A stretch of 64,000 nucleotides of DNA from Paulinella micropora (Eukaryota > Cercozoa > Imbricatea > Euglyphida), in NCBI GenBank assembly GCA_009731375.1, contig BJOX01000174.1, positions 393,856-457,855 of the forward strand. The letters are read 5' to 3'. The number at the start of each line of letters is the position of its first letter. Position 1 is the stretch's first letter. A program made the position numbers and the translations under genes. Under the pieces are notes generated by a model. That model saw only the letters and a list, made by a program, of their open reading frames with translations, was not told where the DNA came from and made no database searches. Shown here one piece after another: positions 46,316-63,900 of the stretch.

Positions 46316-47378
46316 TATAAAAACTCCCAAGCAGAAAAAATATAAAATTCCCGAGTAAACTCTTGATTTAGAAAACATATGCATGGGTTGTGTGCTGGGT
46401 GTCATTAGATGAGGCTGGAGGTTGCAACCACCATCATCGTCTAGCGAAGAGGAGTTCATGGACTCCCTCGAGCAAGAATGCTTCGACGATTAAGCATAGA
46501 CGCGTCACTTTTGAGACCCAGAACAACAGGTTGTATATATCTTTAGACACTTCTACCTTCGCCTCAGCGAAGTAGACACTTGCCGGGTGGTAATAAGAAA
46601 ATGTCTGCAGACGACCAAACCAAACAAACAACGCGGCCTAATACGCCAACGGCACCCTTGACAATGGCAAAGCGCCCGTTCATTCCTACAATGGACGTGA
46701 TTGCCCGGAGGTATTGCTCAATTAATATCAATGCCTCCCGGTATTCTCAGGATCACAGATCCTTCAGGGGGACCAGAGCTACCAGACGTGCTTATGATCC
46801 TCAACCTCGGAAGTTTGAGGGTCACGAGCAACTCATCTGAAGGTCACAGACCCGGAAAGGCACTGCGCAGGGACAAGGCGAGTGAACGGGATGGTACGGC
46901 AGCACATGTTCATACAGTTGTACGTCTATGCGGCACCTCAATCGCCATAGAAGGGGGGGGAGGAGATAGTTCAAAATTCAACTGAATTCAAGATGATTTG
47001 AACTCGAAAATCTCCAAACTCAAACTTTGCATTTTGTAAGCACAGGACGTACAACGGGGATGAAGGGCAAAACTCAGCGGTCACGCACGGGATGCTCAAT
47101 GGTGTGTCTCCACGGGACTCGGAGCAGGACACACATGAGGAAACAGATCCGGAAAGTCACGTAGCTCTCACTCGACTGCGATAGTATGATTTACCAATCT
47201 ACCACTATTAGCTACTGTTCCCGCATACTGAGACGGGGAGGGGGGATTGTAGGCGCAGATAGGTAAATATGCGATCTTTTCTTATAGGTGACCCCTATAC
47301 ACAGTGACAGAGTCAGTGTGTAGAAAAGCTATACTATGATCTCGTAAAGATGTAGTTATATCAGTTTTTATTTATATA
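46316..47378 (+). other. Unique region with weak open frames
   Basis: A plus frame at 46580-46840 and one overlapping at 46701-46985 have mixed composition but no motif. I would not call a gene. Confidence 0.3.
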
Positions 47379-47652
47379 TTGCTGTTGACATTCAAGACAA
47401 CAACAAAAATTAGTTTTTCATTTTTGTGTCAGATTTTCATTTTTGTGACAGTTTTTCATTTTTGTGACAAAAATTCAAATTTTCACATTTAACGGTAACA
47501 TTTCGCGAAAATTTACGATATTTTGCGGACGAATATAGCAGTTAATTTGAAAAATTCAAATTTTCACCCAAAATCAAAATTCCAACCAAAACTGAAATTC
47601 CAACCAAAACAGAAAAATCAATTTTTTTTGTTGTCTTGAATGTCAACAGCAA
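47379..47652. mobile_element. MITE 3, foldback element with TA flanks
   Basis: 274 bp, ends TTGCTGTTGACATTCAAGAC and its reverse complement, with TA outside both ends. Arms continue with CAAAAATTAGTTTTTC-like pairing. The core has AACATTTCGCGAAAATTTACG and TTTTGCGGACGAATATAGC, the inverted form of the MITE 2 core. The arms themselves differ from MITE 2. Confidence 0.9.
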
Positions 47653-47989
47653 TACTTTTGAGCCGGTTGAAAACGATAATATTACGCCGATGATTCATAG
47701 CAGTTACTACTTTTTAAAGCCGGATAATATTACTATGATCGGGAGTCGTTAGGAGTGACATCGGGGAATGGCTCTCTGTTTCCTTTTGAAAGTTGTTGCT
47801 TGGCTCTGACAGTCTCCTACATTTTCCGCCATACATATTAATATATACTGATTTCCTCTCTTTTGTATTAATAGAGGAGGAAGATTAGATTATTAATATT
47901 TTCAGCCTGAGTGGTGTGGAATTAAATGGATAAATACCCCGGCTTGCATTAAATAATATCTTTTAGATTATAACAGACAAAATCTTTAT
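47653..47989. other. Intergenic, nothing recognised
   Basis: AT-rich unique sequence. Confidence 0.4.
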
Positions 47990-48284
47990 GTGACCAAGGC
48001 GGTCTGTTTCACTTGCAAGGAAGACGTGGACGTCGAAGAAGATGGCGTTGTGCACTGCGACCACGACAACCACTACCTGCACGCACCGTGGTACGCGGCC
48101 AGTTCGTCGTCTCCTCCGTTCCCCAAACTCGTGTTCGGTCGTTTGCTTCGACTCCGTGCTCAACGGCTGTGTCAAAAACGACAGCTTCTCCATTCACGGT
48201 TACTTCTGCAACCACTTGTGCCACTTGGTGTCGCACAAGACTCAGGCTGCAATTCTTGCCCCTACTGAGCAGGCCACTGAGTAA
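47990..48284 (+). pseudogene. Cys/His-rich coding scrap with a frame change
   Basis: The first frame reads AVCFTCKEDVDVEEDG, then VHCDHDNHYLH, metal-ligand-like spacing. After about 48105 the protein-like signal moves to another frame (CSVVCFDSVLNGCVKNDSF, YFCNHLCHLVSHKT) that ends at TAA 48284. Together they look like the 3' end of one Cys/His-rich protein broken by an indel, followed by a T-rich 3' region. Family unknown; LIM/RING-like ligand spacing is only suggestive. Confidence 0.4.
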
Positions 48285-48357
48285 TTTTTCAGGGTGTTTC
48301 ACGGGAGTCGATCCCGTTTATGCATAAAAGTAAGCATGGTTGGAAATGATTAAATTG

Positions 48358-48391
<34 letters not shown>

Positions 48392-48655
48392 TTTTTAAAC
48401 CGGCATCCGGCGTAGCTTCAGGCCTCTCATCGTTTAGTTCTGGCCCCTGTGTGAGTGGTTTGGGCTACCCACATGTGTGGCTTTATGCATAAAAGTGCCA
48501 CTTGGAGCAATAAACCTTGCATGGCTTGTGTCCAACTGCTCAAACCTACTTTGCGCCACCCTTGTTCTTGTGGTCACGGTTTTTTCTAGGCTTTTCTGCT
48601 AGCGTTTACATATATTCTAGATATTTTGACATGTAAAAACAGGCATTTTAGTGGT

Positions 48656-48689
<34 letters not shown>

Positions 48690-48811
48690 CAGGAGAAAGA
48701 GGAGGAAGAGGGGGAGGAAGAGGGGGAGGAAGAGGAGGAAGAGGAAGAGGAAGAGGAAGAAGAAGAAGAAGAAGAAGAAAAGAAGGAGGGAGGAAGAANN
48801 NNNNNNNNAAA

Positions 48812-48843
<32 letters not shown>

Positions 48844-49213
48844 GGGGAATGTAGCCCGGCTCTTAGACTTCAAAGAGGGCGATGTTGCTATTTAAACGTC
48901 GCTAGTATGTTGCTTGACCTAGTTTTGTTGAATTTCTTCCTGTCACATTTGATACAAAGAGAGATTGATTTAACTACTCTTTTGCGAAAAGAGTTGTTGC
49001 CGGCCCTACCAAGCTCATCCCAACTTGACTCGCGTCGTCCTGCCTGCTTGCAAACGTCCTTTTCATAACCGCCCCAACAAAATTATGGGAGTGAAGGAAA
49101 TCGCAAAAAGCAACAGGCAGTCAGAATAAAGGAAAACTTTCCAACGAATGACCGTGCGATGAGCGTATGATAAAGACCGTGCCGCGCGCGTGATTCGTGA
49201 TGCTGCACAATGC
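48285..49213. repeat. Poly-T, GGA/GAA array, gap and unique 3' flank of rps16
   Basis: T run at 48358-48388, (GGA/GAA)n at 48652-48798, Ns 48799-48808, A and G runs to 48847, then unique sequence to the rps16 stop. Confidence 0.7.
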
Positions 49214-49261
49214 TTAACGGTAAGACTTCTGGAAACGGGCGCGAGCAGACCGACCACCGAA
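49214..49261 (-). CDS. rps16: rps16 exon 7
   Basis: 15 codons and TAA ([15 protein letters not shown]); acceptor after an (AT)n tract (TATATAG). Confidence 0.95.
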   Translation of the reverse strand, partial: FGGRSARARFQKSYR

Positions 49262-49296
<35 letters not shown>

Positions 49297-50458
49297 TGCA
49301 TACAGATATTCCTGCTTGGCTGGCTCGCAGCGACGGGGATTGGATACGAGCAAAATATTGTGTATAGAATGTATGTAATGTATCTAATGCATTTCATGTA
49401 TGTAATTTATGTGATGTATGTGACCTTTGGCTCGCAAAGACGGGGATCGGAGACGAAAAAATTATTATCTTTTTAGAGTATGTAATATAATGTATGAAAT
49501 GTATGTTATATATTTTACCTTCTTGGGGCACGAGCAGATCATTATGTATGTCATGTATGTATGTATGTATGTATGTATGTATGTATGTATGTACGTACGT
49601 ACGTATGTATGTATGTATGCATGTATGTATGTACGTATGTATGTATGTATGTATGTATGTATGTATGTATGTATGTATGTAGTATGTATGTATGTATGTA
49701 TGTATGCATGTATGCGAGTAATGTTAAAGATATAAGGTATTCACTGTACGTAATATATGTTATGTATGTGACCTTCTTGGGCTCGCAGCGGCGGGGATCG
49801 TACACGAGATGCATGTAATGATATAATATTATGCAGATGATATATGATATGCATATTATGTAAGTTAACCTTCTTTGGTTCGCAGCGACGGGGATCGGAC
49901 ACGAGCAGCGTGCGGTCATACTCCAACAACACCGCCTTGATCTCCTCCTTCTGCTCCTCATCCACATCTGTGTACAGCATATTTACAGGCACTTTCCGTC
50001 CTTTCTCGTTCTTCTTTCTTTCTTTCTTCTTTCTTCTTTCTTTCTTTCTTTCTTTCTCTCTCTCTCTCTCTTTTTCACGTAATCCAACAACACCGCCTTG
50101 ATCTCCTCCTTCTGCTCCTCATCCACATCTGTGTACAGCATATATACAGACACCTTCCGTCCTTCCTTTCTTTCTTTCTTTCTTTCTCTCTTTCTTTCTT
50201 TCTCTCTCTCTCTCTCTCTCTCTCTTTCTCACGTAATCCAACAACAACACCGCCTTGATCTCCTCCTTCTGCTCCTCATCCACATCTGTGTACAGCATAT
50301 TTACAGGCACTTTCCTTTCTTTCTTTCTTTCTTTCTTTCTCTCTCTCTCTCTCTTAATCTCTCTCTCTCTCTCTCTCTTTCTCACGTAATCCAACAACAC
50401 CGCCTTGATCTCCTCCTTCTGCTCCTTCTCTACATCTGTGTACAGCATATATACAGGC

Positions 50459-50490
<32 letters not shown>

Positions 50491-51661
50491 GTCTTTCTGT
50501 CTTTCTTTCTCTTTCTCACATAATCCAACAACAACACCGCTTTTATCTCCTCCTTCTGCTCCTCATCCACATCTGTGTACAACATATATACAGGCATCCT
50601 TCTTTCTTTCTTTCTTTCTTTCTTTCTTTTTTCTTTCTCTTTCTCTCGCAATCTAACAAGACCGCCTTGATCTCCTCCTTCTGCTCCTCATCCACATGTA
50701 CAGGATATGAATGTGTATTTATATGTATATCTGATTCAACTTCCCAGCCCGTCTAGGTATATGCATATCTGATTCAAACTCCCCCCCCTCCCACACCCAC
50801 CCAGTCCTCTCAGACACACTCTCTCACATACACTCATACAAACACGCGCTTCGCTTACACTTCTGAGTGAAGGCCACCAGGGCGCGGGCGATAGCCTGTC
50901 GAATCGCGTAGAGCTAAAATACACATATACATAACATAAATACAAATCATATACATAGATGCGATACATACAGACAGACAGACAGATATAACACAACATA
51001 ACATAACATAACATAACATCCAGACATACGTACGCACACGTTCATATGTATATACGAATCGCGTAGAGCTAACATACACACATACATAACATACATAAAC
51101 ATTACATACATAGATGCGTAGGTACATAGATACCTACATACCTACATACATATATAAGATAACATAAACATGAACATCAACATGAACAAGAAAATAACAT
51201 AACATAACATAACATAATATAACATAACATAACATAACATAACGTAACATAACACAACAAAACAAAAATGCATACGTACGTACACACGTACATACGTATG
51301 TAGATACATACATACAATACCTGTGCCACGTAACCACCGCCCTTGACGCGAACACGGATGTCAATGTCCTGTGGAAAGAATAGACAGATAGATACATAGA
51401 TAGACAGATACCTCCGAGCTGCAGAACAGCCTGACAGTATCGGGCCGTAGACACATGGATAGATAGATAGATAGATAGATAGATTAGAGATATTAGAAAG
51501 AGTAGAAAGATTAGACTAGAGAGATTAGAAAGATTCGATAGATTAGATAGATGGATAGATAGAAAATAGGTAGATAGATAGATAGATAGATAGTTAGATA
51601 GATAGTTAGATAGATAGATTGATTGATTGATTGATAGATAGATAGATAGATAGATAGATAG

Positions 51662-51692
<31 letters not shown>

Positions 51693-51933
51693 ACACATAC
51701 ACACAATCACCTTGAATCGGTCAGCTCCGACCAACATTCTAGGCTCCAGAACCTAACATACATACATACATACATACATACAAAAATAACTACATACATA
51801 CATGCATACATGCGTACATACATACATGTATGCACACATGCATGCATACATACATACATACATACAAGAGAGAGAGAGAGAGAGAGAGAGATAGATAGAG
51901 AGAGAGAGAGAAACATACATATATATATAGAGC

Positions 51934-52010
<77 letters not shown>

Positions 52011-52095
52011 AAGAGAGGAGAGAGAGGGAGGGAGAGAGAGAGGACGAGGGGAGAGAGAGAGGAGAGAGAGAGAGAGAAGAGAGAGAGAGCACAAA

Positions 52096-52130
<35 letters not shown>

Positions 52131-52654
52131 GGCAGAGAGAGAGAGAGAGGCAGAGAGAGAGAGAGAGAGAGAGGGAGGGGGAGAGAGAGAGGGGGAGAGA
52201 GAGGGAGGGAGAGAGAGAGAGAGAGAGAGAGAGNNNNNNNNNNNNNNNNNNNNNNNNNNNNNNNNNNNNNNNNNNNNNNNNNNNNNNNNNNNNNNNNNNN
52301 NNNNNNNNNNNNNNNNNNNNNNNNNNNNNNNNNNNNNNNNNNNNNNNNNNNNNNNNNNNNNNNNNNNNNNNNNNNNNNNNNNNNNNNNNNNNNNNNNNNN
52401 NNNNNNNNNNNNNNNNNNNNNNNNNNNNNNNNNNNNNNNNNNNNNNNNNNNNNNNNNNNNNNNNNNNNNNNNNNNNNNNNNNNNNNNNNNNNNNNNNNNN
52501 NNNNNNNNNNNNNNNNNNNNNNNNNNNNNNNNNNNNNNNNNNNNNNNNNNNNNNNNNNNNNNNNNNNNNNNNNNNNNNNNNNNNNNNNNNNNNNNNNNNN
52601 NNNNNNNNNNNNNNNNNNNNNNNNNNNNNNNNNNNNNNNNNNNNNNNNNNNNNN

Positions 52655-52710
<56 letters not shown>

Positions 52711-52750
52711 GAGGGAGTGTGCGTGTGTGTGTGTGTATGTGTGAGTGAGG

Positions 52751-52784
<34 letters not shown>

Positions 52785-53049
52785 AAGAGTGAGAGAGAGC
52801 GAGAGAGAGAGCGAGAGAGAGAGAGAGAGGAGAGAGAGCGAGAGAGAGAGAAGAGAGAAGAGAGGAGAGAGAAAAGAGAGAGAAGAGAGAGAGGGAGAGA
52901 CAGACAGACAGACAGACAGACAGTTAGTCAGAGAGACAGAGCGACAGAGAGCACCTATTAATTTCATGGTCATGTGATGTTAAGTTTGTGGACTTTCTCA
53001 GAATATACAAAACACACAATACACAAATTCTAGCATCTCACTCGCTCTA

Positions 53050-53088
<39 letters not shown>

Positions 53089-53282
53089 GGCTGGCTGGTG
53101 AATTCATTTTATCATGTTTGACTATTAGGCAAAAATGATAAAAATCTAGGAAACTAGTTGAAGATTGTAAGGAGGAAGATCTAGATTCTAGAAATTTATA
53201 TTTTTACCAAATAGCTCGACAGGATTGGGAGAACACCGCGTGAAAAGTGTGTCACAATAACAAACCTTTATCAAAGGCGGAT

Positions 53283-53331
<49 letters not shown>

Positions 53332-53614
53332 CTTATCGCGGAGCATTTCGGGTCTGACATACTCCAGAGGGCATCCGTTCACCTTGATAAGGCCACGTCC
53401 GCGCTTGCAGTAGGCGACAGCCACTGCGTTTTTCTACACACGCCAGGATGGATGACGGTGATTGAAGTTTTTGTATTTCATTTCCAAGTCGCATAGAAGT
53501 ATATCATGAGATAATAGGCAATAAATCGCATAAGATTGACAATGCACTCGGAAAAAGAAACATTGGTACCTTTCTTCCGAAAGTCTGTACTGAATCGACC
53601 TTGGTGGGCGGCAT
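49214..53614 (-). CDS. rps16: 40S ribosomal protein S16 (uS9), complete, seven exons
   Basis: Exons on minus: 53614-53570, 53433-53332, 51752-51711, 51368-51321, 50913-50859, 49967-49870, 49261-49214. All introns are GT-AG and the phases join, with one split codon (Tyr) between exons 5 and 6. The product is 145 aa against 146 in human. Recognisable blocks: [78 protein letters not shown] and the invariant end ARFQKSYR. uS9 sits in the small-subunit head and its C-terminal tail reaches the P-site tRNA. Introns hold over 3.5 kb of microsatellite, one gap, a dispersed repeat and many fragments of exons 5 and 6. ATG 53614 is the family start. Confidence 0.95.
49308..49807 (-). repeat. Four fragments of the 3' half of rps16 exon 6
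   Basis: Copies of the [15 protein letters not shown] part end at 49773 (AAG|GTCACA), 49519 (AAG|GTAAAA, inner part deleted) and 49425 (AAG|GTCACA); a fourth at about 49308-49352 has lost the donor. TATG/CATA array lies between them. They sit between exon 6 and exon 7. Confidence 0.88.
49870..49967 (-). CDS. rps16: rps16 exon 6, the only intact copy
   Basis: 98 bases; acceptor TGTACACAG, donor GTTAAC. It is the only sequence that contains both the [16 protein letters not shown] half and the [13 protein letters not shown] half; fragments of each half surround it on both sides. Confidence 0.93.
50078..50705 (-). repeat. Five fragments of the 5' half of rps16 exon 6
   Basis: Copies start (first exonic base) at 50128, 50285, 50435, 50572 and 50697, each keeping 45-53 bp of exon 6. 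The first four keep the acceptor ACAG; in the fifth it is damaged. Three (50285, 50435, 50572) are cut just before a GTGAGA, so they are bounded by AG and GT like mini-exons. (TTTC)n/(CT)n on plus separates the copies. Confidence 0.9.
50859..50913 (-). CDS. rps16: rps16 exon 5
   Basis: 18 codons plus one base; acceptor TATTTTAG, donor GTAAGC. Carries [18 protein letters not shown]. Confidence 0.95.
51056..51075 (-). repeat. Fragment of rps16 exon 5 with acceptor
   Basis: TTAG|CTCTACGCGATTCG, the first 14 bases of exon 5 with its acceptor, about 145 bp upstream of the real exon. Confidence 0.85.
51321..51368 (-). CDS. rps16: rps16 exon 4
   Basis: 16 codons ([16 protein letters not shown]); acceptor TTCCACAG, donor GTATTG followed at once by TATG repeats. 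Confidence 0.95.
51450..51690. repeat. (GATA)n in rps16 intron 3
   Basis: GATA repeats with ATTAGA variants; on the gene strand this is a (TATC)n tract. Confidence 0.9.
51711..51752 (-). CDS. rps16: rps16 exon 3
   Basis: 14 codons ([14 protein letters not shown]); acceptor TATGTTAG, donor GTGATT. Separated from exon 2 by a 1.6-kb intron with gap 52234-52654. Confidence 0.95.
51753..53090. repeat. rps16 intron 2 arrays and gap
   Basis: CATA to 51865, (GA)n to 52233, Ns 52234-52654, poly-G 52655-52709, GT and GA arrays to 52925, (CAGA)n, unique 52930-53040, (CT)n to 53088. Confidence 0.9.
53091..53224 (-). repeat. Dispersed 134-bp repeat, copy 2
   Basis: Reverse complement of 20342-20474 with few differences; lies in rps16 intron 2, 107 bp from exon 2. 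Confidence 0.85.
53332..53433 (-). CDS. rps16: rps16 exon 2
   Basis: 34 codons; acceptor GTGTGTAG, donor GTCACG that leads straight into (GA)n. Carries [16 protein letters not shown]. Confidence 0.95.
53570..53614 (-). CDS. rps16: rps16 exon 1
   Basis: 15 codons from ATG to FGRK; donor GTACCA. Confidence 0.93.
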
Positions 53615-54520
53615 CTTCTCTGAAACAGAGAATTTCACGCAGACAAAAACAAAACAAATTAAATATAGTGATACACGAAGATCTACACGATACTGCAATA
53701 CATGGAGGATGAGCTTAATTTCACACAATCACAACAATCTCATGAGAAATCGAGAGAAACAAGACATGGTACCTCTCTCTTTTTGCGTCTTTCCCAAAGC
53801 CGCCACCAAAGGCCCACCCGGGTCACTCTAAAAAGAGGCCTGGCATATTTGAATGCCGGATATTGGGACAGTGGGCCGGACTAACTAGTCATAATTTTCG
53901 TTCTCCTCGGGGTTTGTCAATCGATTTCAGAACCGAGAGATCTACCGCGCATCGCTATCTATCAGCGTGTCTTTTCTCATTACTCATCCAACAAAATATA
54001 ATGACAAATCCATTGACTGTCAATTAATTGAAAGGCGAAATTAATTGAAGGCGAACAAGCTGAACTGAAAGCGATTCAGCAAGAAAATAAAAGAATTCTC
54101 ATGTACTTTCTTAAGATAGATAAATTTAATAACCAATCAAAATCACTGAAATTAATATATGTAGGTGCGTACTTCATAGAAACATACACACACATACATA
54201 AACACATAAATACATACATATGAATGTATGTACGTATTCTATGTATGTATGCATGTATGTACGTAACATATGTATGTTAGATTTGTTTTAAGATGGAGTG
54301 TCACATAGTCCTCCCGCCCTCTACGAAAAGCTTACGATCTCTCGAGTTGTGCACGTGTGTATCATGTGAAATACCTGTTGTTGGAACGGAGCGAGAATTT
54401 GAGGCGTGAATTCCGAGAATTTGGTAGCAGAGATATAGGGCAAGGCGTGTAGGGTAGGGGTTGTGCAAATAACGAGTGATAGAGAAGGAAAGAAAAGTAG
54501 AAAAAGTTGGGAAGAAAAAG
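53615..54520. other. 5' flank of rps16, no gene seen
   Basis: Should contain the rps16 promoter. No TATA box or ribosomal-protein-type motif that I can defend. CATA/TATG scraps at 54180-54280. Confidence 0.4.
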
Positions 54521-54675
54521 CAAATGTATGTATGTATGTATGTCTGCCTGTCTTTCTGTCTGTCTGTCTGTCTGTCTGTGTGTGTGTGTGTCTGTCTGTC
54601 TGTCTGTCTGTCTTCTGTCTGTCTATCTGTATGCATGCATGCAGCATGCATGCATGTATGTATGTATGTATGTAC

Positions 54676-54706
<31 letters not shown>

Positions 54707-54843
54707 TGTACATATGTATGTATGTATGTATGTACATATGTATGTACATACACACATGCACATACAGACATACATGTATACAGACATGCATCTATCTATC
54801 TAGCTAGATGGTGATGGGCAACACATGGTTCGGAGAAACATAG

Positions 54844-54876
<33 letters not shown>

Positions 54877-54897
54877 TGTATGTTATGTATGTATAGC

Positions 54898-54928
<31 letters not shown>

Positions 54929-55001
54929 TATGTACATATGTACATATGTATGTATGTATGTAATGTATGTAATGTATGTATGTATGTATGTATGTATGTA
55001 T

Positions 55002-55100
<99 letters not shown>

Positions 55101-55279
55101 CATACATACAGACACATACATACATATATACATACACACATACATACATACATAAGTACATACATACACACATACATACCTACATACATACATACATACA
55201 TACATATACACACATACATACATACATACATACATACATACATACATACATACATAATTGTATCTATCTATCTATCTAG
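54521..55279. repeat. TGTC, TATG, TTTA and CATA arrays
   Basis: (TGTC)n 54541-54628, TATG 54655-54748, CATA to 54785, (TTTA)n 55001-55100 and CATA to 55255. An exon-like fragment lies at 54808-54840. Confidence 0.9.
54808..54840 (+). repeat. Fragment of the 55280 exon
   Basis: TAGCTAG followed by GTGATGGGCAACACATGGTT and CGGAGAA, matching the exon at 55280 for about 25 bp, then diverging to a stop. Confidence 0.8.
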
Positions 55280-60496
<5,217 letters not shown>

Positions 60497-60584
60497 ATAC
60501 ATATGTACATACATATATGCATACATACATACATACATACATACATACATACATACATACATACATGAATACATACATATGTAG

Positions 60585-60617
60585 CATGGAGCGATGCCGC
60601 CAAATGGCGCGAAGAAG
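60585..60617 (+). other. Exon-like island
   Basis: 33 bases between ATGTAG and GTCCAA (HGAMPPNGAKK in one frame). No partner identified. Confidence 0.25.
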
Positions 60618-60621
60618 GTCC

Positions 60622-62486
<1,865 letters not shown>

Positions 62487-62657
62487 NNNNNNNNNNNNNN
62501 NNNNNNNNNNNNNNNNNNNNNNNNNNNNNNNNNNNNNNNNNNNNNNNNNNNNNNNNNNNNNNNNNNNNNNNNNNNNNNNNNNNNNNNNNNNNNNNNNNNN
62601 NCACACACACACACACACACACACTCACACACACACACACAAACACACACGCGCGCG

Positions 62658-62725
<68 letters not shown>

Positions 62726-62825
62726 CAACCTGTCTATCTGTCTATCTATTTATCTCTCTCTCTCTCTCTCTCTTTCTATTTATCTATCTATCTATCTATA
62801 TATACATATATATGCATATTTATTC

Positions 62826-62856
<31 letters not shown>

Positions 62857-62890
62857 CATGTATACATACATACATACATACATACATACA

Positions 62891-62921
<31 letters not shown>

Positions 62922-62938
62922 CTATATATCTACGTTAG
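62487..62938. repeat. Gap, (CA)n, (CT)n, TCTA, AT and CATA arrays
   Basis: Ns 62487-62601, then arrays up to the acceptor of the QueH-like exon. Confidence 0.9.
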
Positions 62939-63001
62939 GTGTTGTTGCACTCGTGTTGCGCTCCTTGCTCAGGCGCCATGTTCGAAGAAATGCTCAGCAA
63001 G
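62939..63001 (+). CDS. queH: QueH-like (DUF208) exon, gene otherwise unseen
   Basis: 21 codons between TACGTTAG and GTATAT, reading [21 protein letters not shown]-x-C-C-A-P-C is the signature of QueH (epoxyqueuosine reductase, Pfam DUF208), which completes queuosine in tRNA; in bacteria the Cys bind metal and an Fe-S cluster. Only the N-terminal strand and helix are here; the rest should lie to the right, beyond or inside the arrays. Identification rests on one motif. Confidence 0.6.
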
Positions 63002-63401
63002 GTATATACATATCCACACAAACCACACGTTTGAATGAAGAAATGCTCAGCAAGGTACATACCTGTCCACACAAACAACACGTTGAATGAAGAAATGCTC
63101 AGCAAGGTAATAGATGTCCACACAAACAACACGTTTTTAATGAAGAAATGCTCAGCAAGGTACATACATGTCCACACAAAAAAACGTTTGAATGAAGAAA
63201 TGCTCAGCAAGGTACATACATGTCCACACAAACAACACATTTTAATTAAGAAATGCTCAGCAAGGTACATACCTGTCCACACAAACAACACGTTTGAATG
63301 AAGAAATGCTTAGCAAGGTACATACATGTCCACACAAACAACACGTTTTAATGAAGAAATGCGCAGCAAGGTAATAGATGTCCACACAAACACGTTTTAA
63401 T
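62984..63401 (+). repeat. Eight-copy 52-53-bp tandem array of exon end plus donor
   Basis: Units start at 62984, 63037, 63089, 63142, 63194, 63247, 63300 and 63353. Each has GAAGAAATGCTCAGCAAG or a one-base variant followed by GT, then TACATACNTGTCCACACAA and a T-rich end. The first unit is the 3' end of the QueH-like exon. All eight retain AAG|GT. Confidence 0.95.
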
Positions 63402-63542
63402 AGAAAATTCTTACCATCTCCCCCCACCCCACCCCCCCAAAAAAATCACATGCATACATACATAAGCTTACATACATAAGCTTACATACATACATGCATA
63501 CATACATACATACATACATGCATGCATGCATGCATGCATGCA

Positions 63543-63576
<34 letters not shown>

Positions 63577-63647
63577 CATACATATATTGCTAGGACAGAT
63601 GATAGAGATCGGACACGGACCTCCCTTCCCTATCCATAGTAGTAGTA

Positions 63648-63714
<67 letters not shown>

Positions 63715-63799
63715 TAATAATAATAATAATAATAATCATCATCATAATAACAATAATAATAATAATCATCATCATCATAATCATAATCATAATAATCAC

Positions 63800-63835
<36 letters not shown>

Positions 63836-63900
63836 TAATAGTAGTAATAATAACAATAATAATAATAATAATATAATAATAATAATAATAATAATAATAG
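63402..63900. repeat. C/A-rich stretch, CATA and (AAT)n arrays
   Basis: C- and A-runs to 63447, CATA to 63585, a short unique piece, then AAT with ATC variants to the SINE. Confidence 0.85.

Noticed and set aside
51413-51446. Unique island in rps16 intron 3 as an extra exon
   Set aside because: uS9 is complete without it and the phases join across the intron.
62984-63401. CRISPR-like regular repeats
   Set aside because: Units are contiguous 52-53-bp tandem repeats with no distinct spacers, and the context is eukaryotic.
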